This document shows, piece after piece, positions 5,040-5,073 of a stretch of DNA of 5,073 nucleotides. The DNA lies in assembly GCA_029935255.1 (NCBI GenBank), contig JAOZKS010000208.1, forward strand, positions 1 to 5,073, written 5' to 3'. The notes beneath the pieces are model-generated. The model was not told the DNA's origin. It searched no databases and saw only the letters and a list, made by a program, of their open reading frames with translations. Numbering within the stretch: position 1 is the first letter of the stretch; every line of letters starts with the position of its first letter. A program made the translations under genes and the position numbers. This DNA comes from Pontiella sp. Lineage in GTDB: Bacteria > Verrucomicrobiota > Kiritimatiellia > Kiritimatiellales > Pontiellaceae.

Positions 5040-5073
5040 ACCGGTTGAAATACGAAATCCGAAGTCCGAAATC
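5036..5073 (+). CDS. Start of the next operon gene, probably rnfG (cut by the window edge)
   Basis: ATGA at 5036-5039 joins a new start to the rnfD stop. The visible 12 codons read MNRLKYEIRSPK and remain open to the edge. In most rnf operons rnfG, encoding the FMN-carrying subunit with a single N-terminal membrane anchor, follows rnfD. That is the only ground for naming it, since no RnfG motif is visible. From the sixth codon at the latest, the coding sequence consists of a 7-bp repeat array that itself runs off the edge. No strong ribosome binding site is present, so translation would depend on coupling to rnfD. The real start could lie beyond the edge. Confidence 0.5.
   Translation, partial: MNRLKYEIRSPK
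5047..5073 (+). repeat. Spacerless 7-bp tandem repeat array after rnfD, running off the edge
   Basis: GAAATAC (5047), GAAATCC (5054), GAAGTCC (5061) and GAAATC (5068, cut by the edge) are four adjoining units of a GAAATCC-like heptamer. The array begins eight bases after the rnfD stop and eleven after the putative start of the next gene. Its period matches the array at 3087-3117 but the unit sequence differs. Confidence 0.8.

Overview
The window looks like a piece of a bacterial chromosome of moderately high GC. It holds housekeeping and energy-metabolism genes separated by several short repeats. The gapA product closely resembles the E. coli-type enzyme. The Rnf genes point to an anaerobe or facultative anaerobe that couples ferredoxin and NADH to an ion gradient. 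The perfect GTAGTTCCGCCTTCAGGCGG-type inverted repeat and the spacerless 7-bp arrays remind me of genomes of the Planctomycetes-Verrucomicrobia-Kiritimatiellota group (for example Pontiella-like Kiritimatiellota). That placement is from memory and only tentative.

Layout. (1) Bases 2-97 are the 3' end of an unidentified + strand gene with a helical C-terminus. (2) A perfect 29-bp inverted repeat at 189-257 lies between this gene and a convergent - strand gene, and it overlaps that gene's stop codon. (3) Bases 256-1242 (-) encode a multi-pass membrane protein resembling a divergent member of the Ca2+/cation antiporter (CaCA) superfamily. Its usual acidic ion-binding residues appear to be missing, and its mRNA may be leaderless. 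(4) An intrinsic terminator at 1281-1312 ends the next gene, gapA (1334-2329, -), an NAD-type glyceraldehyde-3-phosphate dehydrogenase. gapA has a recognisable sigma70-type promoter. (5) A 222-bp divergent intergenic region carries the gapA promoter, an A/T tract, and a pair of 17-bp direct repeats spaced 31 bp apart that overlap a possible promoter for the rightward operon. (6) From 2552 rightward there is a tight operon: a secreted FMN-binding protein, an RnfC-like protein without the usual N-terminal domain, RnfD, and the first codons of the next gene (rnfG expected from gene order, cut by the window edge). rnfC and rnfD overlap by 13 bp, and rnfD and the next gene by 4 bp.

How they work together. 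Rnf moves electrons between ferredoxin and NAD(H) and couples this to Na+ or H+ translocation. RnfC is the cytoplasmic NADH/FMN/4Fe-4S subunit. RnfD is the membrane subunit carrying covalent FMN. The leading FMN-binding protein has a signal peptide and its own flavinylation motif, so it is a candidate extra extracytoplasmic flavin carrier for the complex. GapA makes NADH in glycolysis and is divergently transcribed from the operon. The least expected feature is that both rnfC and the gene after rnfD begin with codons built from spacerless heptamer repeats of different sequence.
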